From Roseivirga sp. (GTDB lineage Bacteria; Bacteroidota; Bacteroidia; Cytophagales; Cyclobacteriaceae): 64,000 nucleotides of DNA. The position numbers and the translations under genes were made by a program. Positions 8,317-16,573 of the stretch are shown here, one piece after another. The notes beneath the pieces were generated by a model. It saw only the letters and a list, made by a program, of their open reading frames with translations. It was not told the origin of the DNA and did no database searches. The DNA lies in NCBI GenBank assembly GCA_029262895.1, contig JAJCYM010000020.1:61961-125960 (forward strand), given 5' to 3'. Each line of letters begins with the position of its first letter. Within the stretch, counting starts at the first letter, position 1.

Positions 8317-9597
8317 TCAAAGGCTTTCCGCGGTTTTTATAGCTAGCATGACATTATCTATGCGTGCATCCTCCATGGAGATGATTTGAATTTCAAATGG
8401 ACTGACCCAAATTGTGTCATTTACATTCGGAATGTTTTCGGTTTCTGATAAGATAAACCCTCCCAAAGTATCGTATTCGCCCTCGGGAATATCCCAACCA
8501 TACTTGTCATTGAGGTAATCTACCTCATGCCTGGCACTTAACAGGTACTTGTTTTCCGCTACCTTCTGCTCCACCAAATCTTCATCGTCATGTTCATCTT
8601 TGATCTCGCCAAAAATCTCTTCGATCACATCCTCAATACTAACGATGCCTGAAGTGCCTCCAAATTCATCTACCACGAGGGCCAGGCTTTTATGCTCTTG
8701 AATGAGTTGAATCAGCAACTCATTGGCCAACATAGTTTCGGGCACGATGATAATGGGTGTTAGAATGCTGCTTATATCACTGGGTTTCTTGAACAACTCC
8801 AGGGCATGGCAATAGCCAATTACCTCATCAATATTGTTCTTATAAACCAGCACTTTCGAATGCCCACTTTCCATGAATTCTTCTCGTAAATCCTCTATGT
8901 TATCTTCAATATCAACAGCGGAAATCTCTGTTCTCGGAATCATGCATTCACGTACTTTTACCGTTTTGAATTCCAGGGCGTTGTTGAAAATCTTGGTGTC
9001 CAAATCAACTTTAGACTCTCTCATGTCATTCCTGGTATTGCGCTGGATATAATTGCTCAAATCTGTAAGGCCAAATACCGGTCGATCTTCTGAAAACTCC
9101 TGCCTAAGCACATAGATTATCATGAACTTTGACATTTTTTCAATGATCCAAACTGGTAGAAGCATGATCCAAAAGATGACCAGAATAGGGATAGAGAAAA
9201 AATTCAACAGCCGATTTGGATTGAGTAGGAAAATACTTTTAGGGGTAAACTCTGCCGTGAACAGCACAATCAATGTAGACAAAATAGTTTGTGCAATTAA
9301 TACTACTCCATCATTGTTGATTGACTCTGGAAGAAAATCAGCAATTATGGGCTCCAAAACACTGGCCATGAAAATGCCATAGATTACCAGTGCAATTGTG
9401 TTCCCGACCAGTGCGGTATTGATAAATCTGGAGGGCTTTTGTACAAAAAATGAAAGTATGCGGCCACCAAGTTTGCCTTGATTGCTTTCCAGCTCTATTT
9501 GGAGTTTACTGGAGCTAACAAAGGCTATTTCGGTGCCAGAAAAAAAAGCAGAAAATATAAGACTAATTAGGATGATCGAGAGTGGGTAATAATCCAT
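8317..9597 (-). CDS. CNNM/HlyC family membrane protein with CBS and CorC domains
   Basis: 426 residues. Order: a CNNM/DUF21 membrane domain with about four helices (residues 1-150, beginning ILISLIFSAFFSGTEIAFVS), a CBS pair (from KVRECMIPRTEISAVDIE to DEFGGTSGIVSIEDVIEEIFG), and a C-terminal CorC_HlyC domain. Family members are linked to Mg or Co efflux or to signalling. It is a paralogue of the gldE gene at 57933-59273. Neighbour context (lptC, TPR, OMP, coaX) argues for a general envelope role here. It begins one base from the end of the following small membrane protein gene on the same strand. Confidence 0.88.
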   Translation of the reverse strand: MDYYPLSIILISLIFSAFFSGTEIAFVSSSKLQIELESNQGKLGGRILSFFVQKPSRFINTALVGNTIALVIYGIFMASVLEPIIADFLPESINNDGVVLIAQTILSTLIVLFTAEFTPKSIFLLNPNRLLNFFSIPILVIFWIMLLPVWIIEKMSKFMIIYVLRQEFSEDRPVFGLTDLSNYIQRNTRNDMRESKVDLDTKIFNNALEFKTVKVRECMIPRTEISAVDIEDNIEDLREEFMESGHSKVLVYKNNIDEVIGYCHALELFKKPSDISSILTPIIIVPETMLANELLIQLIQEHKSLALVVDEFGGTSGIVSIEDVIEEIFGEIKDEHDDEDLVEQKVAENKYLLSARHEVDYLNDKYGWDIPEGEYDTLGGFILSETENIPNVNDTIWVSPFEIQIISMEDARIDNVMLAIKTAESL

Positions 9598-9806
9598 TAA
9601 CGCTTCTTTTTGCGCTTTGTCTGCTCCCTATTCTTCTCTTCTTCCAGCGCTTTGGCTTTACGATACTTATATAAAAATAGCAGTCCTATTGATAGCATAA
9701 AAATAAAATAGGAATACGCTATGCCAAATACGATGGTCTGATGCACTCCAATAATGAACAGCACCACACATAATGAGAATATTATGGTATCAGTTGCCGT
9801 CCTCAT
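9597..9806 (-). CDS. Small two-helix membrane protein, unknown
   Basis: 69 residues. Two hydrophobic helices (about 8-28 and 30-48) are followed by a very basic tail, KRKKKR. The gene overlaps the end of lptC by 17 bases and touches the next CNNM gene at base 9597, so it is embedded in the operon and very likely translated. I do not recognise a named family. Its place suggests an envelope role, but nothing in the sequence shows one. Confidence 0.65.
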   Translation of the reverse strand: MRTATDTIIFSLCVVLFIIGVHQTIVFGIAYSYFIFMLSIGLLFLYKYRKAKALEEEKNREQTKRKKKR

Positions 9807-10347
9807 CGCCTTCCTTTATTTTAAATATCGAGTCTTTAGGTTTCTTGATGTCGTAGGTCGAAAAATCCTGGGGCGCTGTTAAACCCTCACCTAATATCAA
9901 GGCGTCCTCTGTTTCAATTGTGACAAACTTTTCCGTATAAATCTGTCCCTCATCCGGATCCCAAAAGAGTTCTTCTGTACTTAAAGTTTCCTTCTTTTTT
10001 AGATTGGTGACTAATACATCTCCAGTGGCGCGAAAAACATTTTCATGCGCGTTCTGATATGCGCTTAATGCTACTAGTTCGGTAATGGGCTCACCAAACT
10101 TATTATATATGGTGGCGTGCATGCCTTCTGGAAATTCCAGGTCCCCATTTTGGTGCTGTAGTTGCCTGGCTCCTGTGATTTTAATTTTGACAACAGCCGA
10201 ATCGCTGACCAAAATCTGCACATTCTCAGATTCAACCCAAGGGCCTTCATATTCTTCCATTTCTGCCAATTTCTTAGGTTCCGAGAAGCAGGCGTTCAAT
10301 AGCAGGGCTATTCCAATGAGCAAGACGTATGAATAATATTTTTTCAT
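9790..10347 (-). CDS. lptC: LPS export periplasmic protein LptC
   Basis: 185 residues with a lipobox-like LLNAC near residue 20. The body follows the LptC/OstA-like pattern: GPWVESENVQILVSDSAVVK, FPEGMHATIYNKFGEP, FRATGDVLVTN, and EELFWDPDEGQIYTEKFVTIET. LptC passes lipopolysaccharide from the LptB2FG transporter to the LptA bridge. Gene order with the CNNM protein downstream and TPR/OMP/coaX upstream is common in Bacteroidota. A terminator-like hairpin separates it from the upstream TPR gene. Confidence 0.88.
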   Translation of the reverse strand: MKKYYSYVLLIGIALLLNACFSEPKKLAEMEEYEGPWVESENVQILVSDSAVVKIKITGARQLQHQNGDLEFPEGMHATIYNKFGEPITELVALSAYQNAHENVFRATGDVLVTNLKKKETLSTEELFWDPDEGQIYTEKFVTIETEDALILGEGLTAPQDFSTYDIKKPKDSIFKIKEGDEDGN

Positions 10348-10351
10348 TCTA

Positions 10352-10385
10352 AATAAAAACGGCCTTCTCCATCGGGAAAAGACCG
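10352..10385 (-). terminator. Terminator between the TPR gene and lptC
   Basis: Minus-strand RNA can form a 10-bp stem from 10376-10385 and 10360-10369, with two G-U pairs, followed by TTTTTATTT. It may be a partial terminator that lowers lptC expression from the upstream promoter. Confidence 0.6.
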
Positions 10386-10405
10386 CCTTACCTTTTCAAT
10401 TCTTT

Positions 10406-11737
10406 TTATTGAGAATCTGGTCTTCTTTGAAGTTTGACGGTAGCGTTGATCCAACAAGCCACTTTCAAGTTTTCACCTTCTTCTCTATTGGCAGTAAAAA
10501 TATCGCTAATGGTAGGGAATTGTTCTTTGGCGGCAGCCATTCTTGATCTGTTGCCGGCTTTGACGAACATCTCATATGCCGCTATGAACCTGGCTCTATC
10601 ATCAATCTGACTTGTCTTTTTGTCACATTCAGAACTTCCCATATACATTTCGCCAATCATTGTATACATATCTGATGCCAAAGATGGGTCAGCCTCTAAG
10701 GTTTTTAGTGCGTACTCTCTGGCCTCGACTTTATTACCCGCAATTCTGGATGCACTTGCAATTTGCTTCAGCGCTTTGCCCTTATCCGTGTTATCGTCTG
10801 TGAGATCAACTGCCTTAAGAAAATATTCCTTTGCTGTCGCATAATCCTTTTCCTTCAAATATCTTGATGCCAGTAAAAAAGCTACTCCGTAATTCGGGTC
10901 GTTGTCATACACTTTAATTGCGGCATTTGTAAACCATTGTGCATCGGTACAGCCCCCGTCAAAGGCAAACGAAAATATTTTTTGAGCCAACTCTGCGTCA
11001 TCAGGATTTTGTTCAAAGTCAGGCACTAATTTCGCAACGATGAAATCACAGTCAATCACTCCGAGTTTCGACAAGTCACCGTCAATTTCCTCTATCGCAG
11101 ATTCTTGTTTACTTGTACTCTTCCCTTGACTTTTCAGACTCTTAATCTGTGCTTCCAGAATCCTGATTGCGTCAGAATAGATTTCCAGAATCTTGGATTC
11201 ATTCATATCTATCCCTCTGGCCTTTGCGAGTGTGACCGTTCGCATATAGTACTTCGGAACAGAGTAGTTCGTTTTTTCTCCTCTTACCTCCATGGTTTTT
11301 CCAAAAAGATCCAACAGATACTGTGTCTTATCCGAATTTCTATAAAGCATTAAAAACGCATCAATGGCCATTCGATCAATGTTCGTTTTTTCTTCAGACG
11401 GATAATGTTCGAACCTACCGCTCCAAAGCGAAAGGACTTTATCTACTGCAGCAGATTTTTTTGTGGCATCCTTTTCGTTCTTCCAGGCCTCTTTGTAAAT
11501 CTTAATACCATTGATATAGATAGACTTATTCAGTTTAGGGTAATTGGTCAAAAGTTTGTCCAAATGTACTTTTGCCTCATCATAATTACCTCCTTTGTAG
11601 CTGTCGCTGTAGAGGGTATAGGTGAGCTGGACTTCTTTTTTTTCCTCAGGATCTTCTGGCCAATTCCAACCATTTTGAGCAAAAGCGGATGAGGCTAAAA
11701 GAACCATTCCGCATATGTACAAAACCTTCGATTTCAT
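10406..11737 (-). CDS. Exported tetratricopeptide repeat protein
   Basis: 443 residues with a Sec signal peptide (VLYICGMVLLASSAFAQ). The C-terminal half has TPR-like units: YGVAFLLASRYLKEKDYATAKEYFLKAVDL, KGKALKQIASASRIAGNKVEAREYALKTLEADP and ASDMYTMIGEMYMGS. The N-terminal half is helical with lower TPR resemblance. Such proteins scaffold envelope complexes. The gene lies 12 bases after the outer-membrane protein gene, in a conserved coaX-OMP-TPR-lptC order. Specific partners are unknown. Confidence 0.8.
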   Translation of the reverse strand: MKSKVLYICGMVLLASSAFAQNGWNWPEDPEEKKEVQLTYTLYSDSYKGGNYDEAKVHLDKLLTNYPKLNKSIYINGIKIYKEAWKNEKDATKKSAAVDKVLSLWSGRFEHYPSEEKTNIDRMAIDAFLMLYRNSDKTQYLLDLFGKTMEVRGEKTNYSVPKYYMRTVTLAKARGIDMNESKILEIYSDAIRILEAQIKSLKSQGKSTSKQESAIEEIDGDLSKLGVIDCDFIVAKLVPDFEQNPDDAELAQKIFSFAFDGGCTDAQWFTNAAIKVYDNDPNYGVAFLLASRYLKEKDYATAKEYFLKAVDLTDDNTDKGKALKQIASASRIAGNKVEAREYALKTLEADPSLASDMYTMIGEMYMGSSECDKKTSQIDDRARFIAAYEMFVKAGNRSRMAAAKEQFPTISDIFTANREEGENLKVACWINATVKLQRRPDSQ

Positions 11738-11749
11738 AGCTGTTATTCT

Positions 11750-13027
11750 TTAATTGAATTTTTGTCTCGTAAACCAGGTAACATCCTGGACACTGAATCC
11801 AAAATTTAGTTTCACATAATTTTCTCGTATCAGTCCATTGTCAACAGAGCCCCTTCTCCCAATTGTGGCTCCAACATTAACTGTTGATAAACCCCAAAAA
11901 GCACTTAATGGTAATGAGGTTCCAAAACTGACGCCAAAGTCATTTACATCTTGACCATTTACAAGATAAGGAGTCTTTTCAAAATGAACCCCAAATCTAT
12001 AACTTAATAATCCGAATATGCGGGTATTTTGGGAGTTCGGGATTATTTCTCCACCAACGGCAATTCGGTAAGAACGATCAAGGCTTGTGTTGGGTGCATC
12101 ATCGAGATCGCGGAAGTTTTTCCAATCTTGTGTATGAAAGTCAATTCCTAAGTTGAACTTCGCATATTTCTCATAAGAAATACCGAAGCCAATTCTTCCC
12201 GGAAGTCTGAGTTTTTTCTCCCGATCAAATTGAAGGGTATCGCGAACGAATACGGATCCTCCTGAACCCCGTTCATCCAACAGCCTGAGAAATTTGCTAC
12301 TCACGTCCGTCTCTTTATTCAAGGTACCCCCAAAATTCAGAAAGGAAGTTTTGGATAAGTTCAACTTATAGGCCGCTCCCAATTGAAACCTGACATCAGA
12401 AAAGCTTCTTCGATCAACAATTACAGTGCTCCCGAATGCTGCGTTTACGGTTCCATCAAGAAAAGACACCACTTCGTTTCGAATAGAACCAAAAACAATC
12501 CCAACCTTTGCTCCTAAGTAAAGATTTCCAAGCTTGAATCCGTTGGACACATAAAACTCATCCAATCCGCCTTCACCACTAAATTCGCTGATAATCTGGG
12601 TACCTTCAGGCCCCGGTGCTGTGGATGCATAGGAATATTTAACTCCCGATATGGGGGTAAGCCCAAAACCCAAGTTCCATTTTCGAAAAGCTATAGGCAG
12701 TGAAACCGCAAAATCTTTGAAACCCCCGGTGCTGGACTGATAGGAAGAAGTAGCGTTGGTATAGGTTCTGAAATCCATGCTGCCGCCAATGTGAAAAATG
12801 GCACTTTCATTCATGCCGAGCAAGGCTGGATTGAGCGGGTTAACGTAGTAAGGTGAGTTAAAGCTAAGCCCAACACCACCCATTGAACTACTTTGAGTAA
12901 CTGCACCAAGGTTTATATCTCCAACACCAATTATTGAATAACTTGATTGCGTGAATTGCCCTTTAAGGGATAAACACATTACCAAAGCTCCGAGAAGAGC
13001 AAAGTATTTTCTAGAATTCCTGAGCAT
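11750..13027 (-). CDS. Outer-membrane beta-barrel protein (FadL/PorV-like)
   Basis: About 425 residues. A basic start (MLRNSRKYF) and hydrophobic segment give a Sec signal. The mature part alternates short polar turns and amphipathic strands, with SSMGGVGLSFNSPYYVNPLNPALLG near the N-terminus, the NPA motif seen in PorV/FadL-like barrels of Bacteroidota. I chose the ATG at 13027. The frame also allows 13042, but that adds only a few residues before the basic signal start. The gene overlaps the end of coaX by 17 bases, suggesting coupling. Confidence 0.82.
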   Translation of the reverse strand: MLRNSRKYFALLGALVMCLSLKGQFTQSSYSIIGVGDINLGAVTQSSSMGGVGLSFNSPYYVNPLNPALLGMNESAIFHIGGSMDFRTYTNATSSYQSSTGGFKDFAVSLPIAFRKWNLGFGLTPISGVKYSYASTAPGPEGTQIISEFSGEGGLDEFYVSNGFKLGNLYLGAKVGIVFGSIRNEVVSFLDGTVNAAFGSTVIVDRRSFSDVRFQLGAAYKLNLSKTSFLNFGGTLNKETDVSSKFLRLLDERGSGGSVFVRDTLQFDREKKLRLPGRIGFGISYEKYAKFNLGIDFHTQDWKNFRDLDDAPNTSLDRSYRIAVGGEIIPNSQNTRIFGLLSYRFGVHFEKTPYLVNGQDVNDFGVSFGTSLPLSAFWGLSTVNVGATIGRRGSVDNGLIRENYVKLNFGFSVQDVTWFTRQKFN

Positions 13028-13730
13028 TATATACCAATACACGATTTAAGCCAACAAGCACAATTTCGAGGGCTACAAATATGTCAGCTTTTATTTTACT
13101 TTCAAAAGTTTTAGCCCCACCGCCAGTAATAATCACCTTTAAATCAGGGCTTTTTAACATAAATTGGCCAATCATCCCTTCAATTTCAGCCAGAGTACCA
13201 TTTAATACGCCACTTTTAATTGAATCATATGTGCTACGTCCAAAAAGATCAGCATCATGTCGGTCATTTATCAATGGCAACCTGGATGTATAATCATGAA
13301 CTGCCTTGTACTTGAGTTCAATGCCAGGGCTAATAGCACCACCTTGATATATTCCCGCCTCATCTAAAAGATCATAGGTAATACAAGTGCCGATGTCAAT
13401 GACCATTAGTGCCATGTCCGGAAATTTATGCCTCGCACCAATTACTGCTGCCAACCTGTCCATCCCCAGGGTTTGTGGCGAACTATAGTTTACCTTGATC
13501 GGAAGTGGGGTTTCAAAATCAAAGTATGTAAAGGAATGACCCTGCAAACTTGTTTTGATTTCATCCTCTCCATATTTAACTGAGCTAATTATACATCGCT
13601 CATAAGAAGTTTCACTTAACAGGTTCTCCAGGCTTGAAAGGTCTGGTGAATTGCCTATTTTCAAAAGTTCATCATCTTCGAAAAGAGCATGCTTAATGTT
13701 AGTGTTACCAATGTCAATGACCAGATTCAT
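13011..13730 (-). CDS. coaX: Type III pantothenate kinase
   Basis: 239 residues. ASKHA-fold phosphate motifs are present: VIDIGNTNIKHALFE at the N-terminus, MDRLAAVIGA and VIDIGTCITYDLLD near residue 120, GGAISPGIELKYKA, and IITGGGAKTF near the C-terminus. It phosphorylates pantothenate as the first step of coenzyme A synthesis and is the type III form that is insensitive to CoA feedback. It heads a minus-strand envelope gene block and is divergent from anmK, with 41 bases between the two starts. Confidence 0.94.
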   Translation of the reverse strand: MNLVIDIGNTNIKHALFEDDELLKIGNSPDLSSLENLLSETSYERCIISSVKYGEDEIKTSLQGHSFTYFDFETPLPIKVNYSSPQTLGMDRLAAVIGARHKFPDMALMVIDIGTCITYDLLDEAGIYQGGAISPGIELKYKAVHDYTSRLPLINDRHDADLFGRSTYDSIKSGVLNGTLAEIEGMIGQFMLKSPDLKVIITGGGAKTFESKIKADIFVALEIVLVGLNRVLVYNAQEF

Positions 13731-13771
13731 TAAAGAAATTTCGAATTATAACGTAAAGTTTAGTTGATTTT

Positions 13772-14857
13772 ATGAAAGAGTCAAGCAAGGTAGAAACTTA
13801 TCATGTATTAGGTGTCATGTCTGGTACATCTCTCGATGGTCTCGACCTTGCCATGGTCAAGCTACAATACGAACACCAGACATGGGCTTTCGAACTGCTA
13901 GCTACAGATTCTATTCCATATGCTGAAGACTGGAAACAGAGTATCAAGTTGGCCTTTAATAAGAACAAGGACACATTGGAACAGTTAGACAGGAAGTTTG
14001 GTGAGTTTATCGGTACAAAATCCATGGAGCTGATAGTTAGCTCTGGCAGTACACCTGACTTTATTGCCTCGCACGGTCATACCATTTTTCATCAGCCGGA
14101 CAAAGGCGTGACGGTCCAAATAGGAAGTGCGTCAGCCATCAATGATATTTCTGGTATTCCTGTGATTAACGACTTCAGGTCAATGGATGTAAGCCTGGGA
14201 GGGCAAGGAGCACCATTGGTACCAATGGCCGACAGGCATCTTTTTGGAGGTTTCACCTACTGCTTGAATTTGGGGGGGATTGCTAACGTTTCCTTCGAAT
14301 CTGAAAATGGGCGAATTGCTTTTGACATTTGCCCAATAAATATGGTTTTGAACTACTTGGTGGAGGACAAAGGTCTTGCCTTTGACGAGGGTGGTAAACT
14401 AGCCCGATCAGGCCAGCTCGATGATTCATTATTCAAAGCCCTAAATGCCATTCCTTACTGCCAGGCACCGGCCCCTAAGTCATTGGGTTATGAAGACTTT
14501 TTATCAGACTGGAAACCTCTGATTGATCAAGCGCAAATCACCGTTGAGGATAAATTAAGAACAGTAATAGAGCATTGTGCCTATCAAATTGCCAAATCAA
14601 TTGAAAACACCAGCCCCTCTGACCAAGCGACAGTTTTAGCAACGGGGGGTGGTGCTTTTAATGACTTTTTCATTAAAAGATTAAGGCATTTTCTTAAAGT
14701 GAGCGTTTCTGTTCCCTCTGAAGAAATCATCGAATTCAAAGAGGCGATTGCCTTTGCATTACTAGGCGTACTGAGATTTAGAAATGAACCAAATTGTCTT
14801 GCATCAGTGACTGGTGCAAAAATTGACTGCTCGGGTGGGGAGATGTACGGTTTCTGA
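13772..14857 (+). CDS. anmK: Anhydro-N-acetylmuramic acid kinase
   Basis: 361 residues. The signature GVMSGTSLDGLDLA lies near residue 15, followed by ASHGHTIFHQPDKG, INDFRSMDVSLGGQGAPLVP and NLGGIANVSF, then ATGGGAFNDFF near residue 290. AnmK cleaves and phosphorylates 1,6-anhydro-MurNAc to MurNAc-6-phosphate during peptidoglycan recycling. The length matches the family. It is transcribed alone, divergent from coaX. Confidence 0.95.
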   Translation: MKESSKVETYHVLGVMSGTSLDGLDLAMVKLQYEHQTWAFELLATDSIPYAEDWKQSIKLAFNKNKDTLEQLDRKFGEFIGTKSMELIVSSGSTPDFIASHGHTIFHQPDKGVTVQIGSASAINDISGIPVINDFRSMDVSLGGQGAPLVPMADRHLFGGFTYCLNLGGIANVSFESENGRIAFDICPINMVLNYLVEDKGLAFDEGGKLARSGQLDDSLFKALNAIPYCQAPAPKSLGYEDFLSDWKPLIDQAQITVEDKLRTVIEHCAYQIAKSIENTSPSDQATVLATGGGAFNDFFIKRLRHFLKVSVSVPSEEIIEFKEAIAFALLGVLRFRNEPNCLASVTGAKIDCSGGEMYGF

Positions 14858-14869
14858 ATACATATTTGC

Positions 14870-14877
14870 TAGCTTTG
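14870..14877 (+). promoter_or_regulatory. -7 promoter box for the dehydrogenase gene
   Basis: Reads TAGCTTTG, matching TAnnTTTG, and ends 22 bases before the ATG at 14900. Confidence 0.5.
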
Positions 14878-14899
14878 TGCCCTTCACATTTTTTTGATT

Positions 14900-16126
14900 A
14901 TGAAAGAACTCTTAGCCAAGTTTGAAAATAAAACTCCTGAAATAGTTTTTGAATGGAATGATTCCGAAACGGATGCTTGCGGTTGGGTAGTCATCAATTC
15001 ATTACGTGGTGGTAGCGCTGGTGGCGGAACCAGAATGCGCAAAGGACTGGATAAAAGGGAGGTTGAATCTCTGGCCAAGACCATGGAGGTAAAATTTACC
15101 GTCTCAGGTCCACCAATAGGAGGCGCAAAATCAGGAATCAATTTTGACCCACGTGATCCCAGAAAAACAGAAGTCCTAAAGAGATGGTATAAAGCGGTTT
15201 ACCCTCTACTGAAAAACTATTATGGTACGGGAGGTGATCTCAATATTGATGAAATAGAAGAGGTAATTCCAATTACCGAGGACTACGGACTTTGGCATCC
15301 GCAAGAAGGTGTAGTGAATGGCCACTACAGAGCCAATGAGCCTCTAAAAATACGAATGCTGGGCCAGCTGCGAACAGGAGTGGTTAAAGTGGTTGAAGAC
15401 CCGAGCTTTACACCTTCTTTAGCAAGGAAATATACCGTTGCAGATTTGATCACGGGGTTTGGCGTTTCGCAATCAGTATTACACTTCTATGACATTTGGG
15501 GAGGAGACATCACCCAAAAGGCAGCTATAATTCAGGGCTGGGGTAATGTAGGCGCTGCGGCTGCATTTTATCTGGCCAAATCCGGAGTTAGCATTGTAGG
15601 AATTATAGATAGAAATGGAGGAGTAATTAATGCCAATGGATTCTCCTTTGAAGAAATACTTGACCTCTATCTCAATAGAAATGGCAATGAGCTGGTGGCG
15701 GACGAAATGATACCCTATGATGAGGTAAATGATAGGATTTGGGATTTGAATGCAGAAATTTTCATTCCTGCGGCTGCCTCAAGACTCATTAATCAAGATC
15801 AGCTTGACAAAATGTTGGCTACCAATCTGGAAGTAATTTCTTGCGGAGCCAACGTACCTTTTAATGACCCTGAGATTTTCTTCGGCCCGACAGCTGAGTT
15901 TGCCGATCAGCACATTTCGGTCCTGCCGGATTTTATTGCCAATTGTGGTATGGCCAGAGTATTCGCATATCTTATGAGTGGAGTTGTGGAAATCACCGAT
16001 GAATCCATTTTTTCTGATACTTCTGAAACTATTCGATTGGCGCTGGAAGAAGTACATAAGGTAAACGATGGTAAACGTGAAATCACCAAGGCAGCCTTCG
16101 AAATCGCTCTAAAAAAATTGATTTGA
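14900..16126 (+). CDS. Glu/Leu/Phe/Val dehydrogenase family protein
   Basis: 408 residues. Family hallmarks: GGSAGGGTRMRKG, the catalytic-lysine region KFTVSGPPIGGAKSGI, GTGGDLNIDEIEEV, and the NAD-binding motif GWGNVGAAAAFYLAKSG in the second domain. It oxidatively deaminates an amino acid, probably glutamate or a branched-chain amino acid. The ATG at 14900 was chosen over the in-frame TTG at 14894 because the -7 box lies close upstream. The last roughly 70 codons (ISVLPDFIANCGMARVFAYL onward) are echoed in the next gene, which carries a diverged exported copy of this segment. Confidence 0.9.
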   Translation: MKELLAKFENKTPEIVFEWNDSETDACGWVVINSLRGGSAGGGTRMRKGLDKREVESLAKTMEVKFTVSGPPIGGAKSGINFDPRDPRKTEVLKRWYKAVYPLLKNYYGTGGDLNIDEIEEVIPITEDYGLWHPQEGVVNGHYRANEPLKIRMLGQLRTGVVKVVEDPSFTPSLARKYTVADLITGFGVSQSVLHFYDIWGGDITQKAAIIQGWGNVGAAAAFYLAKSGVSIVGIIDRNGGVINANGFSFEEILDLYLNRNGNELVADEMIPYDEVNDRIWDLNAEIFIPAAASRLINQDQLDKMLATNLEVISCGANVPFNDPEIFFGPTAEFADQHISVLPDFIANCGMARVFAYLMSGVVEITDESIFSDTSETIRLALEEVHKVNDGKREITKAAFEIALKKLI

Positions 16127-16218
16127 TTTTTACGGTGGCAATTCATTTGAATTGAATTGCTATATTTCGATGACAATTTTCCAGATTGAGGTCCTGGCGA
16201 TTGCAACAACCGTAAAAA
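16127..16218. repeat. Inverted repeat between the dehydrogenase and its C-terminal copy
   Basis: Arms 16127-16136 and 16209-16218 are a perfect 10-bp match, extended by a second 5-bp helix (16138-16142 with 16200-16204). Inside, 16139-16154 forms a smaller 6-bp hairpin. The left arm begins right after the dehydrogenase stop and the right arm ends 13 bases before the next start codon. Confidence 0.55.
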
Positions 16219-16231
16219 CTATTACGAATCC

Positions 16232-16555
16232 ATGAATCGGATTTTTTTTGTCCCTTGTTTAACTTTCATCTCCTTCGGCAGTGTTCAGGCCTCAGATATC
16301 TCCCTTGAACCGAATGGACAGAAAACAGATCAAACTGTCAGTGTATTTCCAGATTTCATTTCAAACTGCGACATGGCTTACGTATCAACGTACCTAGCGC
16401 ACAACCATCTGAATACGCTAACCAACCAATACACTTTTGAAGACACTTCCTATAAGATCAAAGGTGTACTTCTAAAAACACACGAACTTAACAACAGTAA
16501 GACCAATATTACTCAGACAGCGTTTCAAAGCGCTTTGGAGCAGTTGGCCAACTAG
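16232..16555 (+). CDS. Small exported protein derived from the dehydrogenase C-terminus
   Basis: 107 residues. The first 20 form a Sec signal (MNRIFFVPCLTFISFGSVQA). After about 15 linker residues, the rest aligns with the last 70 residues of the preceding dehydrogenase. The block VSVFPDFISNCDMAYVSTYL matches ISVLPDFIANCGMARVFAYL at 13 of 20 positions, and later DTS, I, H, N, ITxxAFxxAL match again, with one single-residue gap. It lacks the nucleotide-binding domain and cannot be a dehydrogenase. This looks like a partial tandem duplication that acquired a signal peptide. Whether it is functional or decaying is open, but the frame is intact. Confidence 0.75.
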   Translation: MNRIFFVPCLTFISFGSVQASDISLEPNGQKTDQTVSVFPDFISNCDMAYVSTYLAHNHLNTLTNQYTFEDTSYKIKGVLLKTHELNNSKTNITQTAFQSALEQLAN

Positions 16556-16573
16556 AAATAAAGAACCTCTACC

